DNA from: Frankiales bacterium
GTDB lineage: Bacteria > Actinomycetota > Actinomycetes > Mycobacteriales > Jatrophihabitantaceae
Reading direction: 5' to 3'
NCBI GenBank assembly: GCA_025966315.1
Contig: JAOPUZ010000042.1
Span: 124,001-188,000, forward strand
DNA length: 64,000 bases
Shown: piece after piece, positions 43,222-51,430 of the stretch
How positions within the stretch are numbered: position 1 is the first letter of the stretch
Layout of the letters: every line of letters begins with the position of its first letter
The notes under the pieces: model-generated
Database searches by the model: none
Seen by the model: the letters and a program-made list of their open reading frames with translations, nothing else
What the model was told of the DNA's origin: nothing
Translations under genes and position numbers: made by a program

Positions 43222-44898
43222 ATGCCCAACGAACGTCCAGCGCCTACCGCGTTGCCCGTCGCTGAGTCGAGTTCCGCCCCGTCGTCCCCACGGCGCCGTC
43301 CATCCCGTCGTAATTTCCTCGCCGGCGTCGGCGGCGTTTCGCTGGCCAGCGTGCTGGCTGCGTGCACGCCCGGTGCGAAATCCACCAGCGGTTCAGGTGG
43401 CGGCGCCAAGGCCAACATCCTGGTCATCGCGATGACGGCGTCCGACATCCCGCTGCTCGACACCGGCCTGGCCCAGAACCAGGGCTACGAGGGACTCCGG
43501 TTCGTAGCCAACCAGTTGTTCGACGGCCTCACGAAGTTCGACCTGAAGCAGGGGGAGAAGATCCCGCCGGTCATTCCCGGCTTGGCCTTGAGCTGGACGG
43601 CCAACGCGGCCGCGACGGTGTGGACGTTCAAACTGCGCCCGAACGTGAAGTTCACCGACGGCACGCCGTGGAACGCTGACGCGGCCATTTTCAACTTCAA
43701 CCGCTACATCAACAAGTCGGCACCCGAATTCTATCCGGCGCTCAACGCCGCGGCCGGCTTGACCATTTCCAGTCTGAAGTCCTCGAAGAAGATCGACGAC
43801 ATGACGATCGAGGTGACGACGAACGGTCCGTTGGCGTACCTGCCGTCAAACTTGACCACCGTGTATTTCGCCAGCCCGACGGCGGTCAAGGCCGAGGGCA
43901 ACGAGGGGTTCGGCGCCAAGCCGGTCGGAACCGGCCCGTTCACCTTTGTCAGCATGACCCGCGGACAGCAGCTGGTGCTCAAGGCCAACCCGGACTACTG
44001 GGGCGGCGCGCCGAAGGTGGAGCAGGTCATCCTGCGCCCGATCCCCGACCCGACGGCGAGGATCGCGGCATTGCGCTCCGGCCAGGTCAACTGGGCCGAG
44101 GTACCGCCGCCGGACGACGTCCCGACGCTGACCAAGGACGGCTTCCAGGTCCTGACCAACAGCTACGACCACGTCTGGCCCTGGGTCATCAACGGGCAGA
44201 AGAAGCCGTTCACCGATGTGCGGGTCCGGCAGGCCATGAACTACGCCATCAACCGGGAAGCCCTGATCAAGAACGTGTTGCAGGGCACGGCCGATCCGGA
44301 GTTCCAGGCCGCAGCGCGGGCCAACGCCGCCTACCGGGAAGAAAACAACCTCTACAGCTACGACCCGGCCAAAGCCAAGTCGCTGCTTGCCGCGGCAGGC
44401 TTGCCAAACGGATTCTCGACCACTCTTTCTTACCCGACTAGTGGTAGCGGAAACATGGTGCCGACACCGATGAACGAGGCATTGCAGCAGGACCTGGCCG
44501 CCGTCGGGATCAAGGTGAAGCTGCAGCCGGTTGAGTGGGCGTCCATGCTCACCGACTACTTCGTAGGCAAGATCCCCGGCAACGCCGACATGATCAACAT
44601 CAGTTTGAGCATGCAGCAGGAAGGATTCTGGAACACCTGGTTCGGTGCCGGCAGCGGCCCGAACGTTGGTAAGTACAACAATCCCAAGGTCCAGGCGCTG
44701 TTCACCCAGGCTGCCGCCACGCTCGATGACACCAAGCGGTCCGACCTGTACGCCCAGGCGGTCAAGTACATCACCGAGGACGCCCCGTGGGTGTTCATCG
44801 TCGATGACCGGAACCCGCGGGTACTCGCCGCCAACGTCAAGGGCTTCATCGAACCGAAATCCTGGTTCGCCGACCTGACCACGCTGTCGGTCTCCTAG
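43222..44898 (+). CDS. Family 5 solute-binding lipoprotein, Tat exported (copy 1)
   Basis: A 558-aa extracellular binding protein of the peptide/nickel (DppA) family. The N-terminus carries a twin-arginine motif SRRNFLAGVGG and a lipobox LAAC, so it is exported folded by Tat and lipid-anchored. Family landmarks are QLFDGLTKFD, WTFKLRPNVKFTDGTPWNA, GTGPFTFVS and LKANPDYWGG. ATG 43222 follows AAAGGAC; an upstream ATG at 43207 lies over that ribosome site. It delivers substrate to the importer encoded just upstream. The adjacent gene is a close duplicate. Confidence 0.95.
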   Translation: MPNERPAPTALPVAESSSAPSSPRRRPSRRNFLAGVGGVSLASVLAACTPGAKSTSGSGGGAKANILVIAMTASDIPLLDTGLAQNQGYEGLRFVANQLFDGLTKFDLKQGEKIPPVIPGLALSWTANAAATVWTFKLRPNVKFTDGTPWNADAAIFNFNRYINKSAPEFYPALNAAAGLTISSLKSSKKIDDMTIEVTTNGPLAYLPSNLTTVYFASPTAVKAEGNEGFGAKPVGTGPFTFVSMTRGQQLVLKANPDYWGGAPKVEQVILRPIPDPTARIAALRSGQVNWAEVPPPDDVPTLTKDGFQVLTNSYDHVWPWVINGQKKPFTDVRVRQAMNYAINREALIKNVLQGTADPEFQAAARANAAYREENNLYSYDPAKAKSLLAAAGLPNGFSTTLSYPTSGSGNMVPTPMNEALQQDLAAVGIKVKLQPVEWASMLTDYFVGKIPGNADMINISLSMQQEGFWNTWFGAGSGPNVGKYNNPKVQALFTQAAATLDDTKRSDLYAQAVKYITEDAPWVFIVDDRNPRVLAANVKGFIEPKSWFADLTTLSVS

Positions 44899-44906
44899 TT
44901 CGAGCG

Positions 44907-44936
44907 GGTGGACGGCCGTTTCGGCGGCCGTCCACC
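44907..44936 (+). other. Hairpin between the two binding-protein genes
   Basis: GGTGGACGGCCG (44907-44918) and CGGCCGTCCACC (44925-44936) form a perfect 12-bp stem with a TTTCGG loop, eight bases after the first binding-protein stop. There is no T-run, so it is more likely an mRNA-stabilising or partial attenuation hairpin, as commonly found after binding-protein genes, than a full terminator. Confidence 0.75.
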
Positions 44937-45011
44937 GGGCCATTCGCAACAGCACAAGCCATTGGCAGCAGCACAAAGTTCAAAATCCGAAACAGAAGGT
45001 AGTCCAGCCAG

Positions 45012-46682
45012 ATGCTAAACACACGCCTTGCTGATGCTCCACCGCCGGACCAGGCTGCTTCCAGGATGCCCCGATTCCGGCCGAACCGCCGGAGCTTCCT
45101 GGTCGGTACCGGAACCGTGGGGCTGGCCAGCTTGCTGGCGGCGTGTGCACCCGGCAAGAAATCGACCGGCGGTGGGGGCGGCGGTAGCAGCAAGGGAAAT
45201 ATTCTGGTCATCGGCATGACCGCCTCGGACATTCCGGTGCTGGACACCGCGCTGGCCGCCAACCAGGGCTACGAGGGCGTGCGGTTCGTCGGCAATCAGC
45301 TCTACGACGGGCTCACGCGCTTCAACCTGAAGCAGGGAACCGAGATCCCGCCGGTCGTGCCGGGCCTGGCCGTCAGCTGGACGGCGGACTCCACGGCCAA
45401 GACCTGGACGTTCAAGCTGCGACCGGACGTGACCTTCCACGACGGCACGCCGTGGAACGCCGACGCGGCGATCTTCAACTTCAACCGCTACCTGGTGAAG
45501 ACGAGCCCGGATTATTACGCGGCCGTGGCCGTCCAGGCCGCGCAGTCCCTGCCGGCCGGTACCACGGTGAGCAAGGTCGACGACATGACGATCAAGATCG
45601 TCCTGACCAACCCGTTGTCCTACCTGCCCTCCAATCTCACTACGGTGTTCATGGCCAGTCCGGCCGGCGTGAAGAAGTCCGGCAACGCGGGCTTCGCCAA
45701 CCAGCCGGTGGGCACCGGCCCGTTCTCGTTCGTCAGCCTGACCCGCGGCCAGCAGCTCGTCCTCAAGGCCAACCCGAAGTACTGGGGTGGCGCGCCGAAG
45801 GTGGAGCAGGTCATCCTGCGCCCGATTCCGGACACCACCGCCCGGGTCGCGGCGTTGCGCTCCGGCCAGGTCAACTGGATCGAAGTGCCGCCGCCGGACG
45901 ACATTCCCACGCTGACCAAAGAGGGATACCAGGTTCTGACCAACAGCTACGACCACGTCTGGCCCTGGGTCATCGACATGAAGCAGAAGCCGTTCAACGA
46001 CGTCCGGGTGCGGCAGGCGATGAACTACGCGATCAACCGCGACGCCCTGATCAAGAACGTGCTGCAGGGCACGGCCGATGCGGAGTTGCAGGCCTCGGCC
46101 CGAGCCAATGCCTCGTACCGCGAAGCCAACAACATCTACAGCTACGACCCGGCCAAGGCCAAGTCGCTACTGGCGGCCGCCGGCTACCCGAACGGGTTCT
46201 CGACCACGCTGTCCTATCCGACCAGCGGCAGCGGCAACATGGTGCCGATTCCGATGAACGAGGCCCTGCAACAGGATATGGCCGCCGTCGGCATCAAGGT
46301 GAAACTCGAGCCGGTCGAGTGGGCGTCGATGCTCACCAGCTTCTTCGTCGGCAAGATCCCCGACAATGCCGCGATGATCAACATCAGCCTGACCATGCAG
46401 GCGGAATCGTCCTGGGCGCTCTTCTTCGGCGGTGGCAGCCCGGTCAACGTCGGTGGATACAACAACGCCAAGGTCAATGCGCTGTTCACGCAGGCCCAGT
46501 CCGAGCTCGACGACACCAAGCGCTACGACCTGTACGCCCAGGCCAGTGCCCTGATCACCGAGGACGCCGCGTGGGTCTTCATCGTCGACGATCGGAACCC
46601 GCGAGTGCTCGCCTCGAACGTGAAGGGCTTCATCCAACCAAAGTCGTGGTTCTGCGATCTGACCACGCTGACCGTGGGCTGA
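45012..46682 (+). CDS. Family 5 solute-binding lipoprotein, Tat exported (copy 2)
   Basis: A 556-aa paralogue of the preceding protein, about three quarters identical by eye. The Tat motif NRRSFLVGTG and lipobox LAAC are retained. The mature domains align throughout: QLYDGLTRFN, WTFKLRPDVTFHDGTPWNA, GTGPFSFVS, LKANPKYWGG and TSYPTSGSG-type loops. Differences concentrate at about residues 160-190 (ASPDYYAAVAVQAAQSLP region) and near 470, possibly altering the ligand pocket. AGAAGG precedes ATG 45012. Two binding proteins with one transporter suggest a broadened ligand range. Confidence 0.95.
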   Translation: MLNTRLADAPPPDQAASRMPRFRPNRRSFLVGTGTVGLASLLAACAPGKKSTGGGGGGSSKGNILVIGMTASDIPVLDTALAANQGYEGVRFVGNQLYDGLTRFNLKQGTEIPPVVPGLAVSWTADSTAKTWTFKLRPDVTFHDGTPWNADAAIFNFNRYLVKTSPDYYAAVAVQAAQSLPAGTTVSKVDDMTIKIVLTNPLSYLPSNLTTVFMASPAGVKKSGNAGFANQPVGTGPFSFVSLTRGQQLVLKANPKYWGGAPKVEQVILRPIPDTTARVAALRSGQVNWIEVPPPDDIPTLTKEGYQVLTNSYDHVWPWVIDMKQKPFNDVRVRQAMNYAINRDALIKNVLQGTADAELQASARANASYREANNIYSYDPAKAKSLLAAAGYPNGFSTTLSYPTSGSGNMVPIPMNEALQQDMAAVGIKVKLEPVEWASMLTSFFVGKIPDNAAMINISLTMQAESSWALFFGGGSPVNVGGYNNAKVNALFTQAQSELDDTKRYDLYAQASALITEDAAWVFIVDDRNPRVLASNVKGFIQPKSWFCDLTTLTVG

Positions 46683-46761
46683 CCTCGAATCACCCACCGG
46701 GCCACTTCTACAACTGAACAGCAGCAAATCCTGAACCGCCCCCAGCGAAGGACGTACGCCC

Positions 46762-46980
46762 ATGACCGACAGCACGGTTCCGACCATCGAGGACTTCCAG
46801 AGTCGAGCCGCCGACCAAGGCTTCGAGTTCGAGCTCGCGCGCTACGCCGCGGCCCTGTCAACGCACGCCGGTATGCGGGATGCGTTGTTGCGACTGCGCA
46901 AAGTGCCGCTCTCATTCTTGGAACCGACCGAACCGAACAGTGCCCTGGTGTGGATTGAAAACGGTGGGGAGAGCAAATAA
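46762..46980 (+). CDS. Small AtzG/GatC-like amidase accessory protein (first)
   Basis: A 72-aa helical protein. The pattern of two helices (IEDFQSRAADQGFEFELARY, then MRDALLRLRKVPLSFLEP) followed by an extended tail with N-S-A-L-V-W-I matches the layout of AtzG and GatC, small subunits that bind amidase-signature enzymes. That match is by pattern, not by search. Its TAA overlaps the ATG of the first amidase gene (TAATG), implying co-translation and complex formation. GCGAAGGACG precedes the ATG. Confidence 0.6.
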   Translation: MTDSTVPTIEDFQSRAADQGFEFELARYAAALSTHAGMRDALLRLRKVPLSFLEPTEPNSALVWIENGGESK

Positions 46981-48380
46981 TGAGTGATTTGGCTGATCTG
47001 ACTGCCACTGAGCTGCTGGGCTTGTTCGCCTCGAAAGAGGCGACGCCGATCGATGCCGTGCAGGCCTGCCAGGCCCGCATCGATGCGGTGGACGGCAAGC
47101 TCAACGCCGTCCTGGTGAACCTGGGTGAGCAAGCCCTGGTCGAAGCCGAGGCCAGCACCGCTCGCTGGGCGGGCGGCACCGCGGGCCCGCTGGACGGGAT
47201 CCCCTTCGGCCTCAAGGACATCGTGTCGAGCGAGGGCGTCACCACGACCGGCGGCTCGGCGTTGTTCAAGGACAACGTGCCGATGACCGACGCGGCGTTG
47301 GCGACCCGACTCAAGGCGGCTGGCGGCATCCTGCTGGCCAAGCTGCACACGTTCGAATTCGCCTGCGGCGGCGCGGAGAACCGTACCTTCGGTCCGTGCC
47401 ACAACCCGTGGGACCTGGACCGCACCACCGGTGGTTCGTCGTCCGGCTCGGGCGCGGCTGTCGCGGCCGGTGAGGTCACGCTGGCCATCGGCACCGACAC
47501 CGGCGGCTCGATCCGCATCCCGGCCGCATATTGCGGGATCACCGGCATCAAGGCCACCTACGGCCGGGTGCCGCGGCACGGTGTGATGGGCCTGTCCTGG
47601 ACGCTGGACCACGCCGGTCCGATGACCCGTTCGGTTGCCGACGCCGCCCTGATGCTGGGCGTCATTGCCGGCTACGACGAGCGCGACTCGACCTCGTCGA
47701 AGCGGGCTGTCCCCGACTACGCGCCCTCGATCGGGGCGCCCGTCGGGGGGATGGTGATCGGCCGGCCGCGCGGTTGGTTCGAGGACCAGATCCAGCCGGA
47801 GATGATCGACGCCCTCGAAGCGGCTGTTGCCCAGTACGAATCGATGGGTGTGCAGGTCGTGGACGTCGACCTGCCCGACGTCGACCTGTGGGACGTCGCG
47901 GCCTGGAGCGTGATGTACCCCGAGGCACTGTCCTATCACGAAGCCCACGTGTACGACGTGGAGAACCGGGACGCGATGGGCGCGGGCATGCTTGCCGCCA
48001 GCCCGTACGTGCACGCCGTCGACTACCTGCGCGGGCTGCGTTACCGGCGGATCGCGCAGGGCCAGCTCGAGGTGGCCATGCGCGGCATCTCGGCCCTGAT
48101 CGTGCCGGGAGCCAGCTCGGTGGCCCCGCCGTTGAGCTCCATTTCCGACACCGGCAACAGCGCGGACTGGCTGATCAGCGCCACCCGGACCTCGATCCCG
48201 TTCAACTACACCGGCAACCCTGGACTCTGTTTGCCGTCCGGACTGGCCGGCGGGCTGCCCACCAGCATTCAGCTGGTCGGGCGGCCGCACGACGAGGCGA
48301 GCTTGTTCGCGCTCGGTTCGGCGTACCAGGCGGTCACCGATTTTCACCTGGCCCGGCCGTCGATGCTGGCGGGGGTCTGA
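46980..48380 (+). CDS. Amidase-signature enzyme 1 (divergent first member)
   Basis: A 466-aa amidase hydrolysing a C-N amide bond, with the complete triad Lys79 (DGIPFGLKD), cis-Ser153 (GGSSSGSG) and nucleophile Ser177 (GTDTGGSIRIP). It is clearly different from the array that follows: the N-terminus DLTATELLGLFASKEATPID is GatA/AtzE-like, and the C-terminal half lacks the TAADFVQ...RVRR segment of the others. It directly follows the small AtzG-like gene, which may be its subunit. The downstream array begins two bases after its stop. Confidence 0.93.
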   Translation: MSDLADLTATELLGLFASKEATPIDAVQACQARIDAVDGKLNAVLVNLGEQALVEAEASTARWAGGTAGPLDGIPFGLKDIVSSEGVTTTGGSALFKDNVPMTDAALATRLKAAGGILLAKLHTFEFACGGAENRTFGPCHNPWDLDRTTGGSSSGSGAAVAAGEVTLAIGTDTGGSIRIPAAYCGITGIKATYGRVPRHGVMGLSWTLDHAGPMTRSVADAALMLGVIAGYDERDSTSSKRAVPDYAPSIGAPVGGMVIGRPRGWFEDQIQPEMIDALEAAVAQYESMGVQVVDVDLPDVDLWDVAAWSVMYPEALSYHEAHVYDVENRDAMGAGMLAASPYVHAVDYLRGLRYRRIAQGQLEVAMRGISALIVPGASSVAPPLSSISDTGNSADWLISATRTSIPFNYTGNPGLCLPSGLAGGLPTSIQLVGRPHDEASLFALGSAYQAVTDFHLARPSMLAGV

Positions 48381-48382
48381 TC

Positions 48383-49849
48383 ATGACCGCCACCACCTCG
48401 AAGTCCACGGCCACTGCGATTTCGGCCGCGCCCGACGGGTTGCCGCTGACCATCACGGCCGCCGCCGAGGCGTTACGTGACGGCACGTTCACCTCGGTCT
48501 CGCTGACCCAAGCCGTCCAAGCCCGGTCGGACACGCTGGACCCGCTGCTGGGGACCTACATCAGCCGGCTGGACGAGGCGGCGTTGGACGCGGCCGCGGC
48601 GGCGGATGCCGAGCTGGCCGCGGGCGTCGACCGTGGCTTGTTGCACGGAATCCCACTCGGCATCAAGGACATCATCGCCACCCGTGAGGGGCCGTCGACG
48701 GCCCAGAGCCTGATCTTGGATCCAGGCTTCGGCACTGGTCCGGACGGTGACCGTTATGACGCCGTCGTCGTCCAGCGGCTGCGGGCCGCCGGCGCCGTGC
48801 TCACCGGCAAGACGACCACCACCGAGTACGCCATCGGAATGCCTGATGAATCAAAGGGATTCCCGACGCCGCACAACGCCTACGACCTGGACTTCTGGCC
48901 CGGTGGGTCGTCCTCGGGCACCGGCAACGGGGTCGCGTCCGGCCAGTTCTTGGGTGGTCTGGGGACCGATACCGGCGGCTCGATCCGGATGCCGGCGGCC
49001 TGGTCGAACCTGTCCGGGATGAAGCAGACCTTTGGCCGGGTGCCCAAATCCGGCTGCGTGCCGCTCGGGTTCAGCTACGACCACATCGGTCCCTTGACCC
49101 GTTCCGCGCGGGATGCCGCGGCGATGCTGGCCGTGCTGGCCGGTCACGACGAGTCCGATGCCTGCAGCGTGAACCGTCCGGTGGACGACTACGTCGGCGC
49201 GCTGACCGGCTCGATGGCGGGCCTCAAGGTCGGCGTCGATCTGTCCTTCCTGGACTGGGCGGCCTGCGATCCGGATGTCGCCGGGCTGACCCGCGATGCC
49301 GTCGCGGTATTCAAAGACGCCGGCGCGATCGTCACCGAGGTGAAGCTGCCCCTCTGGCAAGAACTGTGCACGGCCACCATGTGTGGGCTGGTCATCGAGG
49401 GAATGGCCTATCACCGCGGCGACTTCCGATCCCGGTGGAACGATTACGGCCGGCCGACCCGGCTGTCGATCGGGCAGGGCATGTTCATGACCGCCGCGGA
49501 CTTCGTGCAGGCCCAGCGGGTGCGCCGGGTCGGGGTGCGTGCCGTCACCGAGCTCTTCGGCCAGTACGACCTGTTGATCACGCCGACTACGTTGGTGCCG
49601 CCGTTGCCGGTGGACAACCTGGACTTCGGTGACCTGATCGCCTCGATCCTGACGCCGTACTGGAACGCGACCGGCAATCCCGCGATGTCGATCCCGATGG
49701 GGCTGACGTCCGGTGGCCTGCCGGTGGGGCTGCAGTTGGCGGCCAAGCCGTTCGACGAGGCCACGATCTTCCAGGCCGCGGATGCCTTCCAGTTGCTGAC
49801 CGATCACCACCTGGTCGAATCCGCCGCCATCTTGGAGTTGCTCTCATGA
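48383..49849 (+). CDS. Amidase-signature enzyme 2 (array copy)
   Basis: A 488-aa amidase with Lys95, cis-Ser176 and Ser200 as the triad. As the first of the ten close paralogues, it sets the pattern: N-terminal PLTITAAAEALRDG helix, HGIPLGIKDII, TAQSLILDP, a Gly-rich serine loop (here GNGVASGQFLGG; other copies have A-A-G-M/L-F), MKQTFGRVPKSG, HDESDACSV and the C-terminal MTAADFVQAQRVRRVGVRAV. Its N-terminal third resembles copy 57724-59187. ATG 48383 leaves two bases after the previous stop; the larger frame from 47531 is out of phase with enzyme 1 and not real. Confidence 0.93.
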   Translation: MTATTSKSTATAISAAPDGLPLTITAAAEALRDGTFTSVSLTQAVQARSDTLDPLLGTYISRLDEAALDAAAAADAELAAGVDRGLLHGIPLGIKDIIATREGPSTAQSLILDPGFGTGPDGDRYDAVVVQRLRAAGAVLTGKTTTTEYAIGMPDESKGFPTPHNAYDLDFWPGGSSSGTGNGVASGQFLGGLGTDTGGSIRMPAAWSNLSGMKQTFGRVPKSGCVPLGFSYDHIGPLTRSARDAAAMLAVLAGHDESDACSVNRPVDDYVGALTGSMAGLKVGVDLSFLDWAACDPDVAGLTRDAVAVFKDAGAIVTEVKLPLWQELCTATMCGLVIEGMAYHRGDFRSRWNDYGRPTRLSIGQGMFMTAADFVQAQRVRRVGVRAVTELFGQYDLLITPTTLVPPLPVDNLDFGDLIASILTPYWNATGNPAMSIPMGLTSGGLPVGLQLAAKPFDEATIFQAADAFQLLTDHHLVESAAILELLS

Positions 49850-49965
49850 GCGAGCGCGCCGGGCCGCGGGTGGTCCTGCCCCGCGAGGCACGAGCTGATT
49901 GCGAACAGCGAGCGACAACGAATGTCAGCGATGAGCGCGCGCGCGAAGAGCAGGTGACCTCATGA
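49846..49965 (+). CDS. Possible 39-aa linker peptide between two amidase genes
   Basis: An open frame starts in the ATGA overlap with the previous amidase stop and ends in an ATGA overlap with the next amidase start. The product is very Arg/Glu/Ala-rich (ADCEQRATTNVSDERAREEQ) and matches nothing I know. It may be a translational bridge keeping ribosomes moving through the 112-base gap rather than a functional protein. Confidence 0.3.
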   Translation: MSERAGPRVVLPREARADCEQRATTNVSDERAREEQVTS

Positions 49966-51428
49966 CATCCACCGAAACCACCACCGGCAACGCCCTTTCT
50001 GCGGCGGCCGATCAATTGCCGCTGACCATCACGGCGGCCGCGGCCGCCTTGCGGGACGGGTCGTTGACCGCCGTCGCGCTGACCCAGGCCGTGATTGCCC
50101 GGGCCGATAAACTGGATGGCCCGATCGGCACGTACATCGTCCGCTCCGACGAGACCGCACTGGCCGCCGCGGCAAAGGCGGACGAGGAGTTGGCCGCCGG
50201 CCTCGACAAGGGCCTGCTGCACGGAATCCCGTTGGGCATCAAGGACATCATCACCACGATCGAGGGAAAGTCCACGGCCCAGAGCCTGATCCTGCGCCCG
50301 GAGTTCGGGCTGGTCGACGGTAAGCACCAGGACGCGGTGGTGGTGCAGCGGCTGCGTGCGGCCGGTGCCATCATCACCGGCAAGACGACCACCGCCGAGT
50401 ACGCCATCGGTTCGCCGGACGAGCGGGCCGGTTTCCCGATCCCGCGCAACCCGTTCGGGCTCGACAACCATCCCGGAGGCTCGTCCTCGGGGACCGGCAG
50501 CGGCGTGGCCGCCGGCATGTTCCTGGGCGGCCTGGGCACCGACACGGGTGGATCGATCCGGCTGCCGGCGTCCTGGTGCGGGATCTCCGGCATGAAGCAG
50601 ACGTTCGGGCGGGTGCCCAAGTCCGGGTGTGTGCCGCTGGGGTTCAGCTATGACCACATCGGCCCGATGACCCGTTCGGCTCGGGATGCCGCGGCGATGC
50701 TGGCGGTGCTGGCCGGTCACGACGAGTCCGATGCCTGCAGTGTCGATCGTCCTGTCGACGACTATGTGGGTGCGCTGACCGGTTCGATGGAAGGCCTGCG
50801 GGTCGGTTTCGACCTGTCCCTGCTGGACTCGCCGCTGTGTGACCCGGACGTCGCCGAGCTGACCCGGGCCGCCTTCACGGTGTTCAGTGACGCCGGGGCC
50901 ATCGTGTCCGACGTGGCCTTGCCGTACTACGACGAGATCAGTTCCACCGCCATGTACGGCCTGGTCGGCGAGGCGCTGGCCTACCACCGCGAGGACATGC
51001 TGGACCGCTGGGCCGATTACGGCCGCCGGACCCGCCTGACCATCGGCCGCGGCATGATGATGACGGCCGCGGATTTCGTGCAGATGCAACGGGTACGCCG
51101 GGTTGGCGTGCGGCGCACCACCGAGCTGTTCGGCGACTACGACCTGCTGGTCACGCCGACCTGCCGGATTCCCGGGCCGCTCATCGTGGACGGCTGGGGC
51201 CCGGGGGAGTTGTGGACGAAGATCCTCACCCCGTATTGGAACGCCACCGGCAACCCGGCGATCTCGATCCCGATGGGGCTGACCGGCGACGGATTGCCGG
51301 CCGGGCTGCAGATCGCGGGCCGCCCGTTCGACGAAGCCAGCGTGTTCCGCGCGGCGGACGCCTACCAATTGCTCACCGATCACCACCTGACCGAGTCACC
51401 CATCGTGCTCGACCTGTTGGAGGGATAG
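49962..51428 (+). CDS. Amidase-signature enzyme 3 (array copy)
   Basis: A 488-aa amidase; triad Lys94, cis-Ser174, Ser198. Distinctive features are TIEGKSTAQ before the first strand, ERAGFPIPRNPFGLDNHPGG in place of the usual SKGFPTPRN...Y/W, RRTTELFGDYDLLVTPTCRI and a unique GWGPGELWTK segment that contacts the substrate side in this fold. These differences lie in regions that shape the pocket, so its specificity probably differs. ATG 49962 is preceded by GAGCAGGTGACCTC, a leader also seen before the gene at 53212. Confidence 0.93.
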   Translation: MTSTETTTGNALSAAADQLPLTITAAAAALRDGSLTAVALTQAVIARADKLDGPIGTYIVRSDETALAAAAKADEELAAGLDKGLLHGIPLGIKDIITTIEGKSTAQSLILRPEFGLVDGKHQDAVVVQRLRAAGAIITGKTTTAEYAIGSPDERAGFPIPRNPFGLDNHPGGSSSGTGSGVAAGMFLGGLGTDTGGSIRLPASWCGISGMKQTFGRVPKSGCVPLGFSYDHIGPMTRSARDAAAMLAVLAGHDESDACSVDRPVDDYVGALTGSMEGLRVGFDLSLLDSPLCDPDVAELTRAAFTVFSDAGAIVSDVALPYYDEISSTAMYGLVGEALAYHREDMLDRWADYGRRTRLTIGRGMMMTAADFVQMQRVRRVGVRRTTELFGDYDLLVTPTCRIPGPLIVDGWGPGELWTKILTPYWNATGNPAISIPMGLTGDGLPAGLQIAGRPFDEASVFRAADAYQLLTDHHLTESPIVLDLLEG

Positions 51429-51430
51429 CA

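Noticed and set aside
44907-44936. The hairpin after the first binding-protein gene as a full terminator
   Set aside because: There is no T-run and the next gene is a coupled paralogue 75 bases on, so complete termination is unlikely.
49587-51386. A 599-codon minus-strand frame across the amidase array, and similar ones at 53482-54675, 54375-55685, 58962-61118 and 61186-62055
   Set aside because: These are mirror frames of the G+C-rich amidases. They repeat because the amidases repeat and have no ribosome sites or recognisable domains.
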